A stretch of DNA of 64,000 nt from Neoceratodus forsteri (lineage: Eukaryota > Chordata > Ceratodontiformes > Ceratodontidae), in contig CM057456.1 of the NCBI GenBank assembly GCA_016271365.2, positions 659,397,501-659,461,500 on the forward strand, written 5' to 3'. The first letter of the stretch is position 1. Each line of letters starts with the position of its first letter. A program made the translations under genes and the position numbers. The notes below the pieces were generated by a model. It was not told the origin of the DNA. It was given only the letters and a program-made list of their open reading frames with translations, and ran no database searches. Positions 52,020 through 61,924 of the stretch are shown here, piece after piece.

Positions 52020-54725
52020 CCTTTTCTTTTGGGTAGCATAAATGGCAGGAGCCTGGGGAACAAATTGTCGGAGTTGCAGGAATTGATGGCAGAGGGAGAG
52101 GTGGACATAGCTGCCATTACTGAGATGTGGGCAACCAAGCACCATGACTGGGACCTAACCATCCCAGGGTACAAACTTTTCTGGAGGGGTGCCATTTACG
52201 TAAGGGAAGGGATCAGATGTAATAGGGAGGAGGGCAGGTCGGAAGTAATTTGGCTGCAACTACACAGCCAGAAAGGGACCAAGATCTGTCTGGGGGTTGT
52301 TTATAGACCTCTGGTGCAGAAGGAGGACATTGATAGGGAGCTGGTTGTGCAGATAAGGAGGCATAGTGGCAGAGGGAGCACAGTGGTGGTGGGGGACTTT
52401 AATCTACCAGGCGTGAATTGGAGCATCACAGTAACCAATTGCGCCAGGGAGCAGATCCTCCTGGAAGCCTTCCAGGATGGCTTCCTTACCCGGAGGGTAA
52501 TGGAGCCAACAAGGAAGGGGAATATACCAGACCTAGTACTGGAAGATGGGGAACAGGTCAGGGATGTAAGGGTGGAGGAACCTTTGGCAAGCAGTGACCA
52601 CTGCACAGTGTTTTCAGTCAACCTGGGTAGGGAAATAGCCACTACAAAAACTAGGGTCCTGTACTTCAAAAGGGCGGACTTTGGCAGGACGGGAAACATA
52701 CTGGAAAGTCATATGGCAAGCATCTGCCCAGAAATGGACACAGAACAAAAATGGGCAGTCATCAAGGCAGGATTGGCTGAAGCCACTAAAACTTGTGTCA
52801 AGAGTCAGAGCAAGAAAGCCAGGACCATGAAACCTAGTTGGATGGGTAGAGAGAGAGTGGAGAAGGTGAGGGAAAAGAGGAATGCATTTTGGACCTACAA
52901 GCGATCCAACAGGGCAGAAGACGAAGAAGAATATGTGAAGAAATCCAGAAAAGTGAGCAGAGTGGTAAGGGCAGCAAAGGCAACTAGGAAACGGAGGTTA
53001 TCGCATGGGGATCAAAGGAGGAGGAGAAAAGGATTTCTTCAGATATATCAGAGAAAAGAGGAAGAGCAAGGATCAAATTGTTAGGATCAGGAGGTGAAGT
53101 GGGTGGGTAGAAAAGTGGGCTGAGCAGGCAGAAGTACTTAATGAATACTTGTGCTCAGTCTTCACCAAGGAGAGGGATGGGCCCATACCGGAGAAGAAGG
53201 CCGATGTGGGACAGGGTGGGGGAGAAGCAACCACAAATGGGGAAATCATGGTGGAAAGGGTAAGGGAGGACCTAAAGTCCCTGAAGGTGGACAAGGCATC
53301 TGGCCCAGACAGAGTCCACCCCAGGGTGCTGAGAGAGTTGGCAGAGGTACTGGTATGGCCATTGACAGACCTGTTCAGTACCTCTCTGAACTTGGGGTGT
53401 ATGCCCAGGGACTGGAGGGAAGTACATGTGGTACCTCTCCATAAGAGTGGGCCCAAGGACAAACCAGGGAACTACAGACCAATGAGCCTTACTGCAGTTG
53501 TGGGAAAACTGATGGAGACAATCCTCAAGGAAAGGCTGGTGCAATTTCTTGAGGATAACAGCCTCCAAGATAGCAGGCAGCACGATTTTGTCTCAGGCAG
53601 ATCCTGCCAGACAAACTTGGTTGATTTTTACTACTGGGTTACGAGGGCACTGGACAGGGGACATGTAGTGGATGTCCCCTACCTGGATTTCAGCAAGGCC
53701 TTTGACTCGGTGCAGCATGGTAAGCTGACCTGCAAGTTGAAGGGTCTGGGAGCAGGGAAGAAACTGGTCAGATGGGTCAAGAACTGGCTGCAGGGTAGAC
53801 AGCAAAACGTAGTAGTGGGGGGGCATCTAAACCCAGGGCAGTAACAAGTGGTGTACCACAGGGCTCAGTGTTGGGACTGGTTCTGTTTAACATTTTCGTA
53901 GCAGACATTGTAGTAGGGATTAAGAGCAAGATTAGTCTTTTCGCAGATGACACAAAGATTTGTACTGAGGTAGATGGGGGGGGGGGCAAAAGTACTTCAG
54001 GAGGATTTGGCAAAACTGGAGGAATGGTCTCACACTTGGCAGCTTGGTTTCAATGCCAAGAAGTGCAAAGTGATGCATGTAGGAGGCAAGAACCCAGGAC
54101 ACAATTACTGGCTGGAGGGTGTGCCATTAACAAAATCCAAGGAGGAGAAGGATCTGGGAGTGCTGGTAACCAGGGAGATGAGCCACTCTGCTCAGTGCAG
54201 GAAGGCAGCAGGGAAGGCAAGCAGGATGCTAGGGTGCATAGCAAGGGGGATTACTTCTAGGAGGGGAGGTCATCTTGCCCCTGTACAGGTACCTGGTGAG
54301 ACTGCATCTAGAGTACTGCATGCAGTTCTGGCGCCCCTACTTGAAAAGGGACATCAAACTACTGGGGCGGGGGGGGGGTACAGTGCAGGGCAACAAAAAT
54401 CATCCTGGGGTTGGGGGACAGACCATATGAGGAGAGACAGAGAGCTCAATATGTATACCCTGGAGGAAAGAAAGGAGAGAGGGGATATGATTGAGACCTT
54501 CAAGTACCTGAAGGGTTTGAACAGAGTAGACAACCAGGTGTATGTTCAATCTGAAGGGCGGAAGTGAAACCAGGGGACACTCTATGAAGTAGGAAGGGGG
54601 CAGGTTCAGGAGGGAATGGAGGAAGCACTATTTCACAGAAATGTTGGTGGCAGGGTGGAACACTCTGCCAGAGGAAGTCGTATCGCTGCAGAGTGTTGGG
54701 GGCTTCAAGAGGGGATGTAATATTA
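52020..54725 (+). mobile_element. CR1 LINE copy a, plus strand
   Basis: It starts within the endonuclease domain (SINGRSLGNKLSELQ at about 52031) and runs through RT to a 3' end that stops at the LINE tail near 54725. The canonical CR1 3' repeat is not seen at its end. It is 5' truncated. Confidence 0.85.
52029..54567 (+). pseudogene. CR1 copy a endonuclease / reverse transcriptase (frameshifted)
   Basis: A 351-codon open stretch (52029-53084) holds the endonuclease from its N-terminal part: ELMAEGEVDIAAITEMW, VVVGDFNLPGVNW and PLASSDHCTVFSV with the SDH box. After a shift, RT runs from 53149 to 53844: KVDKASGPDRVHPRVL, NYRPMSLTAVVGKLMETIL, RSCQTNLVDFYYWVTRAL and YLDFSKAFDSVQHGKL. Another shift leads to LVLFNIFVADIVVGI and SLFADDTKICTEVD, the catalytic box (about 53937). 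The C-terminal region is NAKKCKVMHVGGKNPG, EEKDLGVLVT and RERGDMIETFKYLKGL. The enzyme primes reverse transcription on nicked target DNA. Confidence 0.87.
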
Positions 54726-55562
54726 GTAGTAATGGTTTTTATTCATTTCATGAATGAACATGGTTTTTCCCATTAAGCGAAAAGCTAATTTACAAGGGGC
54801 ACCATACAGTCATGCTGGTTACAAAAAGGAAGGAGTCAATTAACTTTACAAATACAAATGTACATAACAATTCAATTAAAACATTTGAGGAACACATTTT
54901 ACATAAACAAGAATACAATGCTGCCTAATTATAATACTACATTGCACAACCATATTACACATCACAATTCATTTAAAACATTTAAAGAGTGCAATACACA
55001 AAGGATAAAGAGTACAATACAGCCTATTTATATAACCACACAATACGAGAACATAAGCAACTCAAGGACACAACCCAACTATATCTCGGGATCACAGTGC
55101 ACCAAGTTCTTACTCCTAGGCTACATTAATAGCACAACTACTATGTTGTCTCACCTGAATCTTTAACTACACAACAAGTTCTTAGACAAGCAGCTTGTAA
55201 GTGATACCATGATTTAATATTTTTCCAATTCCAATATTTTGGGGTCTACAATAAGTGGGTAGTTTATTCCACACTTTTGTACCAAGGCATGCAATACTAA
55301 CACTTTCAGCCTTGGTTCTATGATTTGGTACTTCAAATTCCAAGTTCTGTGAGGATCTCAGTCCAGATTTTGTTTGTTTTATTCTCAACTCATCCATCAG
55401 GTATTTCGGCAAATCATTAGTAACCCTATGGGACAGATTCAAGAGGAGGATACAAACCAGGAGGGGGTGCGAGATGTGGGGGAGGGCACATGGGGGGGGC
55501 AGCTGCAGTCTATTGGACTGAAGTGCTGCACAATCGAGCAAACTAGATAGACCAAATGGCAT
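54726..55562 (-). mobile_element. LINE 3' fragment (L2/Rex1 clade), minus strand
   Basis: Minus strand. The C-terminal coding piece at 55182-55562 (SHRVTNDLPKYLMDELR, then KVWNKLP) is followed by an AT-rich 3' untranslated region ending near 54726 (GGTTTTTATTCATTTCATGAATGAAC in plus orientation). It resembles the end of the RT ORF of Rex1/L2-type LINEs; the exact family is uncertain. Confidence 0.6.
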
Positions 55563-55659
55563 GTATCTGCTGGCAATTTCGTATGTTCGTAACAGAAGTC
55601 GGCGGAAGTTGTCTTAAACAGTGTTACAGTACGGTTTGCATCCATACCACTCAAGTCAT

Positions 55660-57180
55660 ACTAGGACAAAGGTTTTGGATTTCAAAAATGCTGACTTCAC
55701 TGAAATGGGGAGGGGTATCAAAAGAGCTCTGGAGAGAACAGGGGCAAGAGGGGAAGTGGAAGAACAGTGGGAGCGTCTAAAGGAAGTCTTGCTGGAAGTA
55801 ACAACCCAGTGCATCAGATTGGTATCCAACGGCAAGAGAGAAGGAGATGGCCACTTGTCGTTCTCAAGAGAGGAGGTGGTGGAAAAGGTTGGGGCAAAAA
55901 GGAAAGGGTTCAGGAAATATAAAGAGACTCTCAAAGGGGGGAGGACAGGGAGGAGTACCTAGTGTGTCTTATGGAAGCAAGAAATGCAGTGAGGAAAGCA
56001 AAGGCACAGACTGAGGAAGGGTTAGCACAGTCAGTTAAGAAAGGGGGGCAAGCCATTCTTCAGGTACATCAGCGAAAGGAGGCGAAATAATGGGGGGTTG
56101 CTAGGCTCATGGGAGAGGGAGTGGAATGCAAGGTGGTTGACATGGAAAAGGCAGAAATACTGAATAAATATTTCTGTTCAGTATTCACAAAAGGGGGGGG
56201 GCAGGGGCCACAGCAGTTGCCAAGGGGTTGAAGAGGTGGACAGTAGTCCATTCACAGGGGGGAAAGAATCCTGCAGGAGTTCACTAAATTGAAGGTGGAC
56301 AAAGCGATGGGACCAGATGGCATGCACCCAAGCATATTAAGAGAACTGTGAAGGGAGATAGCAGAGCCTCTGGCAGCCATGTTCACTGAGTCATTCAACA
56401 CAGGGGTGGTACCAGAGGATTGGAGGTGGGCACATGTAGTACCTCTACACAGATCTGGCACCAGGGAGGAGGCGGGGAACTATAAGCCGGTTAGCCTGAC
56501 CTCAGTAGTGGGGAAGATCATGGAGACATTACTTAAAGAAAGGATTGTGAGTCATCTAGAAGCAGTCAGAGCCCAGGACCTTAGGCAACATGGATTCACA
56601 GCGGGGAGGTCATGTCAGACAAATCTGGTTGATTTCTATGACTGGATGACGAAGTAAATCAGAGTGGGTCAGTGAACATCGCCTAACTTGATTTCAGCAA
56701 GGCCTTTGACACCGTCCCACATAGGAGGTTGATAAGCTGGATAGGCTGGGCATGGAGGACAGGGTGGTAAACTGATTAAGGGACTTCAATATGTACTGGC
56801 TGGAAGAGGGGAGGGAAAGAGGAGACATGATAGAAACATTCAAGTATCTAAAGGGTATAAACAAGGTGCAGGGGGGAGACCTTTTCCATAATAGGAGGAG
56901 CGCAGGAACGAGGGGGCATAACATGAAATTGGAAGGTGGGAGGTTAAGAGGGAATGTGGTGAAGTTCTTCACAGAAAGGGTTGTGGATGCATGGAATGGT
57001 CTGCCTCAGGAGGTGGTGGGAGCAAGCACTTCTGATGAATTCAAGCATGCTTGGGACAGGCATAGGGGATCCATAGAGGTACAGCTGCAGGTGGGTCAGA
57101 AGTAGTAATCCAATACAAGGGCTTATGGGCAGACTAGATGGGCCAGACTGTCCTTATCTGCCGACAATTTCTGTTACTAT
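55660..57180 (+). mobile_element. CR1 LINE copy b, internally deleted
   Basis: It begins after the endonuclease (GIKRALERTGARGEVEEQWERLK-like region at 55700), continues through the first half of RT and then jumps near 56760 from the AFDTVPH block to the very C-terminal ERGDMIETFKYLKGINK block. The FADD catalytic region and the following ~600 bp are missing. The 3' end is the canonical CR1 tail (GGGCAGACTAGATGGGCC, CTTATCTGCCGACAA, TACTATGT near 57128-57181). Confidence 0.82.
55665..57104 (+). pseudogene. CR1 copy b reverse transcriptase remnant (lacks catalytic box)
   Basis: Readable blocks: VEEQWERLKEVLLEVTTQCI (about 55755), TEVLNKYFCSVFTKG-like (about 56150), KVDKAMGPDGMHPSIL (about 56294), EPLAAMFTESFNTGVVPEDW (about 56364), NYKPVSLTSVVGKIMETLL (about 56479) and RSCQTNLVDFYDWMTK (about 56608). 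After the deletion come ERGDMIETFKYLKGINKVQG (about 56818) and FFTERVVDAWNGLPQEVV (about 56964). Frameshifts and stops are present in addition to the deletion. Confidence 0.8.
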
Positions 57181-57377
57181 GTACGGTTTAAGGCAAGTGT
57201 TTTGGTTTGAAACTGTGCTCGAAACCTTCTCCAATCAGATTTAGAGCACAGTTTTTGAACGCAGTATGTAGCACGGTTTTATCGTGCTACAGTTTGGACG
57301 TGAACCGTGTTTGCCATTTTTGTAATATTACTGACTGCCGGTAACGTTACAAGAACTCCAGTGTGGACAGGACCTAA

Positions 57378-57984
57378 ATGATACCTGTTGTGAAGCATAG
57401 AATAGATTTTAGAAGTCTCCTTAAAAGGTAAACAGACCAGATTATCTTTGTTGAGACCGAAGGGAGAGAGATTAATTGATCTGGGCATAATTAGCTTGTC
57501 AGCAACAGCTGGTGAATGAAGGTGTCAGAGCAGCATACTGTGTGCTTAAAGGGACAATCAACCTTAAACTCCCAAGGTGTTAAGTTTTTTTTTTATTTGA
57601 CCACAGTTCATAGCATCTGAATCTGGTAATGTGCAAACTTTTTCCCTAACTTGTGCTCAGTATTTAATAAAATGATGAATTTTTACTTAACATTTTCTCA
57701 GGTTGAGAAAAAGCATTAGCCACCAGATGATTGTCCATGACGCCCAGTGTGTACATGGCCCACAGTGTGTGCACCTGCATGACCATACTATGAGTGACTG
57801 CGCGTTGCCTTTCTTTTGTTCACCAGCCTGTAAACCGTTCCACTGCTTTTTTTTCTTTAAACTTTGTATTTATTAGTTTCATAGTAAACACACAGTTTTT
57901 TCCTGATGTAGTGCATAAAGATATATGTAATGACCACATGAGGGCGCCACCCCTCTTAAGACAAGCAATTAAGTAATTCGACTG
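57378..57984. other. Unassigned AT-rich DNA
   Basis: No recognisable gene or family in this 600-bp stretch between the Harbinger-like right end and the CR1 tail on the minus strand. Confidence 0.45.
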
Positions 57985-60010
57985 ACATAGAAACATAGAA
58001 ACATAGAAGTTGACGACAGATAAGGACCGCAAGGCCCATCCAGTCTGCCCATTTCTTTTTCTATCTTATAAATGTGCCATTGGCCTTTGCTCTGTCAGTG
58101 GCCTATCTATTCATAGTCATTTGTATTGCTCCCTTATGCCTATCCCATGCCTGTTTGAAGCCCTGCACTGTATTCATAGCCACCACTTCTTGTGGTAAGC
58201 CATTCCATGCATCCACCACCCTTTCTGTGAAAAAGAATTTCCTCACATTCCCCTTAATCGCCTCCTCTAATCTCATGCTGTGTCCTCTTGTCCTGCTATT
58301 TTTCTTATATTTAAACATGTTAGACTCTTTCACCTTGTTTATGCCCTTAAGGTGTTTGAATGCCTCGATCATATCACCTCTCTCTCTCTTTGCTCAAGGG
58401 TATACATAGTGAGCTCCGTTAATCTGTCCTCATATGTCTTCTGATGCAGTCCCTGCACCATTTCGGTTGCCCTTCTCTGGACTGCCTCAATTTGGTTAAT
58501 GTCCTTGTGAAGGTGTGGCCCAATACTGCACGCAGTACTCCAGATGGGCCTAACCAGTGTCTTCTGTACAGAGGGATTATTACCCCTCACGACTTGTGAT
58601 ATCCCCACTAATACACACCCAACACCCCCTAGCCTTACCTACTGCTTTAGAGGTCTGTTTGGATGATTTTAGGTCATCAGTGATGATGATGCCCAAGTCT
58701 CTTTCTTCCTTTGTGACTGCTAGCAACTCTCCTCCCAGCCTATAGGTGGCTTCAGGGTTTCTCCCTATATGCATGATTTTGCACTTCTTTGCATTAAATC
58801 CCAGTTGCCACTCTTCTGACCATTCTGCTAGTTTATCCAGATCTCTTCTCATTCTGCCCACCCCATCTGGATCATCTACTCTGTTGCAGATCTTGGTGTC
58901 ATCTGCAAACAGACAAGCCTTACCCTCTAGTCCATCTGCAAGGTCACTAATGAAGATGTTGAAGAGGACTGGCCCCAGGACTGATCCCTGAGGTACCCCA
59001 CTTGTGACTTGCATCTCTTCTGACTGTATACCATTTACCACCACTCTGTTTTCTGCCCGCCAACCAGTTTGCCACCCAGTTGACCAACTTCTGACCCACC
59101 CCGAGCCTACCCAGCTTATTTATCAATCTTCTATGTGGAACAGTGTCAAAAGCTTTGCTGAAGTCAAGGTAGGCGACATCAACTGCTCCCTTGGTCCACC
59201 ACTCTGGTTACCCAGTCAAAGAAATCTATGAGATTAGTTTGACAGGACCTTCCTTTGTAAACCCATGCTGTCTTGGATCCTGTGCCCTATGGATTCCAGG
59301 TGTTGCACTATCCTTTCCTTAAGGAGTGCCTCCATAATCTTGCCCACTACTGAGGTAAGACTGACCGTCTGTAGTTCCCCGCCTCCTCCCTGCTACCACT
59401 CTTGTGGAGCGGGATCACATGAGCCCTTCTCCAGTCTTCTGGGACCTCTCCTGTGCTCAGAGACTCACTAAACAATTCTGCTAATGGCTCTGCTAGTTCC
59501 TCCTTTAGCTCCTTAAGTACCCTGGGATGTATGCCATCAGGTCCCATTGCCTTATCCACCCTGAGCTTAGCAGCTCTTGTAGGACCCTTTTCTTTTGTGA
59601 AGGGAGTAGTGCTTACCCTCCTCCCCTGTGTCCATGATGTTGAGATGTGGGCCCTGCCCTACCTTCTCTTCAGTAAATACTGAGCAAAAGTATCTATTTA
59701 GGATAGATGCCTTTACAGGGTCCTCCTCCTCACATGCTCCCTTTCTCCATTAAGCTTAGCAATACCCCTCTGGACTTTCTCCTTTCACTAATGTATCTAT
59801 AGAAAGTGTTGTCACCTTCTTTTACTGTTCGTGCTAGTGTTTCCTCAGTTTGGGACTTTGCCTGCCTTACTGCCTTACCTGCTTCCCTTAGGGCAGTTTG
59901 GTATGCCTCCCTATCTTCATCCCGCTATGTTCCCTTATATTTCCTGAAGGCCAGCCTTTTGGCTCTGACCTTTTCTGCCTGACATCTATAAGATGCAGCA
60001 TTGGGGGAAC
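57985..60010 (-). mobile_element. CR1 LINE copy c, minus strand
   Basis: The 3' tail is at the low coordinate (CATAGAAACATAGAAACATAG, GACAGATAAGGACC, GGCCCATCCAGTCTGCCC). The coding region extends to about 60000 and is 5' truncated after the endonuclease. Orientation is opposite to copies a and b. Confidence 0.88.
58103..59990 (-). pseudogene. CR1 copy c reverse transcriptase (broken)
   Basis: Minus strand from about 59990: a region with QAEKVRAKRLAFRKYK-like residues, DKAMGPDGIHPRVLKELKEE (59550), PEDWRRAHVIPLHKSGSREE (59440), then shifts. VTSGVPQGSVLGPVLFNIFI with ACLFADDTKICNRVDD (58580-59044) is the intact catalytic region, followed by NAKKCKIMHIGRNPEATY and KEERDLGIIITDDLKSSK. The C-terminal blocks are RRATEMVQGLHQKTYEDRL (58369-58608) and FTERVVDAWNGLPQEVVA (58103-58372). 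Frameshifted at several points. Confidence 0.86.
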
Positions 60011-60494
60011 CCAGATGAAAAACATTATATCCTGACTTTTAAAGTTCCAAAATAAGCGGAGCATTTTAAGCCCGTGAGCTGCATGCTGAACAACATATTA
60101 CTATTAAAATAATTCCTGAGTTCCTCTTCCCACAAAGGAAGGATTAAAATTGCATGCTAAACCTTTAGATAGGTACCAAAAGGTACTATACGAATAGGAT
60201 CTTGTTTAGAAACTAAGTGGAAAGTCCACGTATACAACGTGGTTCCATATCTACATTATTGATCTTAACATTGCAGTCAGCAATAAAATAAACTAGCTCT
60301 GCAAGAAATCTACTCCAAATAGGAGATTATTAACAAATGACCCCCTTCTTATCCCTTAGGGTCTCCAGCTGTCGCCTTTAAGCTCCCAATAATTACAGTT
60401 GTTCACAAACCAGAACGAGAAAAAGAGAAACATGTCCAAACAAATATGGAGCTTAAACGTAGGTTACTGTTATTACAAAAATCAGAGTCTCTCA
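60011..60494. other. AT-rich region downstream of L1 ORF1
   Basis: On the minus strand this would follow L1 ORF1, but I do not recognise the start of L1 ORF2. The L1 copy therefore seems to lack ORF2, or to be broken here. No other feature seen. Confidence 0.45.
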
Positions 60495-61406
60495 TTATGT
60501 CTCTGCTCCATCCTCGCTCTCTGATGCAGATTCAGAGGATTCTCGTCTCCATCTGGAAGGCTGGGCATGTTTTTGAGCCCATTTCAGGGCCTCTGAAACA
60601 TCTGAAAAAATGAAGAGACTCTGTTCATGTACCAGCTGGAGTCTGGCTGGAAACAGCATGTTTTGCATGATACCAGCTTCACGGAGCATCGCCCGAACAC
60701 CGTCGAAGCGCTTCTTTTTCTGGCAGATCATGTAGCTTAGGTTGGGGAAAAGGGAGACTCTTTTGTCCATCTTGTAAGAGTGTACGTTTTTGTCTAGCCA
60801 TAGATAGAATCAAGTCTCTGGTCCCCGTATTGTCCATCACGGCGACTGTCGCCCTGGGTGCATCAGTAACATTGGGCCTATCTCTGGAGGCCACCCTGTA
60901 GGTCTTCTGAATAATCCAGACCCTGTCCTGTAGAGGCTGACCAAGATTTTGTTCGAGCCATTCTTTAATAAAAAAGAGTAAGGTGATCCCCCGCCGCTCC
61001 TTTCCGGCATCCCAATAATCCGAAGGTTGGCTAATCTAGCTAGATTTTCTAAATTCTTTAGCCAGGACCGCAAATGCGCATTCTCCTTTACTAAAGTTGC
61101 TGCGGTTCCCAATGCTGATTCTGATTGCTTTTTAGCCTCATAGACCTCCGTTTTTTTTAGTTCCTGCATCTGTCTCCAAAATAGTGACCCTGTTTGTTAA
61201 GGTGTCGAAGCGTTCAGACAGTCCAGCCATGGATGCCAGCATCCTGTCCATTTTATGCCTCAACGTCTGCAGGGTCTCCTCTCCTCTCCTTCGCTACCTG
61301 GCTCTAGGAGAATGTGGCCTTGCACCAACCGCGTTGCTGGTTGAGCTGAAGAGCTTTTGGTTTTTGCACCATCTCCCTGGTGTTTGTCCTTTTTGGGATT
61401 CCCCAT
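60495..61406 (-). pseudogene. L1 ORF1 (RNA-binding chaperone protein), frameshifted
   Basis: Minus strand, ATG at 61406 giving MGNPKKDKHQGDG. After a shift in a GGAGAGGAGAGGAG tract comes a heptad-rich coiled-coil stretch (MAGLSERFDTLTNRVTILE), then ENAHLRSWLKNLENLAR and the L1 ORF1 RRM start NLRIIGMPE. A further shift follows at about 60990, and then blocks with DAPRATVAVMDN, SLFPNLSYMI and REAGIMQNMLFPARLQLVHE, which are typical of the ORF1 C-terminal domain. ORF1p forms trimers that bind L1 RNA. At least three frameshifts. The end at about 60495 is a Ser/Glu-rich tail. Confidence 0.82.
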
Positions 61407-61408
61407 TA

Positions 61409-61924
61409 TTAATCCAATGACGTTCCGAAGTCCAAAAAATGTAAGTCGGGGGAATGTTCTTGCAGCTGCAACAGGTAAAAATCAACTTTATAGTAGAGTG
61501 TTCTTAGGAGTTTCAGATCCCAGAGGCCATATTGCTTGGGCTCCACAGCGCCCGGTTCCACTGCCTTTTGAGTTCCAGCTGCTGCTGGAGCACAATTTTG
61601 AATTGGGAAGTGCCTGCTGAGATCAAGCGGTTGGGTTTGGATGTAATAAATAACTTTTATTGACAACCTGCATTGTAGCTTTGATATGTAGCACCCCCCC
61701 TTCCCCTTAACATCTAGGGGTATTGTTGTTCGGGGGAAGGGGGCCCACAGCACAAAAATGTCACCAGACCTTTTCGACAGGTATTTATGGAATAAATGCA
61801 GCCTACCTTGGGATGTCTTCAGATCACCTGGACCCAAGGCTTCTCTGGACTGCAGTGGCTCGAACACCCCCAGAAACCCTGAAAGGGCGGGTCGCTGTTC
61901 CAGACCTACTCCTTGCTTTGGCAT
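61409..61924 (-). CDS. Open frame of 171 codons just upstream of L1 ORF1
   Basis: Minus strand, ends in TAA two bases before the ATG of the L1 ORF1 pseudogene (61406). I do not recognise the product. It has no clear domain, contains several Leu/Pro-rich and basic stretches, and lies in what would be the L1 5' leader. It may simply be a by-chance open frame of the leader. The tight spacing to ORF1 is the only reason it is listed. Confidence 0.25.
   Translation of the reverse strand: MPKQGVGLEQRPALSGFLGVFEPLQSREALGPGDLKTSQGRLHLFHKYLSKRSGDIFVLWAPFPRTTIPLDVKGKGGCYISKLQCRLSIKVIYYIQTQPLDLSRHFPIQNCAPAAAGTQKAVEPGAVEPKQYGLWDLKLLRTLYYKVDFYLLQLQEHSPDLHFLDFGTSLD

Larger units (their letters stand above)
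51754..57377. mobile_element. Probable PIF/Harbinger-type DNA transposon ends enclosing LINEs
   Basis: The left end TAA-GGCTTTGTCCACACTG (51754-51772) and the right end CAGTGTGGACAGGACC-TAA (57359-57377) form 16-bp terminal inverted repeats with 13 matches. Each is flanked by TAA, the three-base target preference of PIF/Harbinger elements. Interior pieces also mirror each other loosely (AACGTT and CACGGTT blocks on both sides). No transposase is visible. The residual element would be about 0.6 kb, non-autonomous, with three LINE insertions inside. The pairing could be coincidental. Confidence 0.5.
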
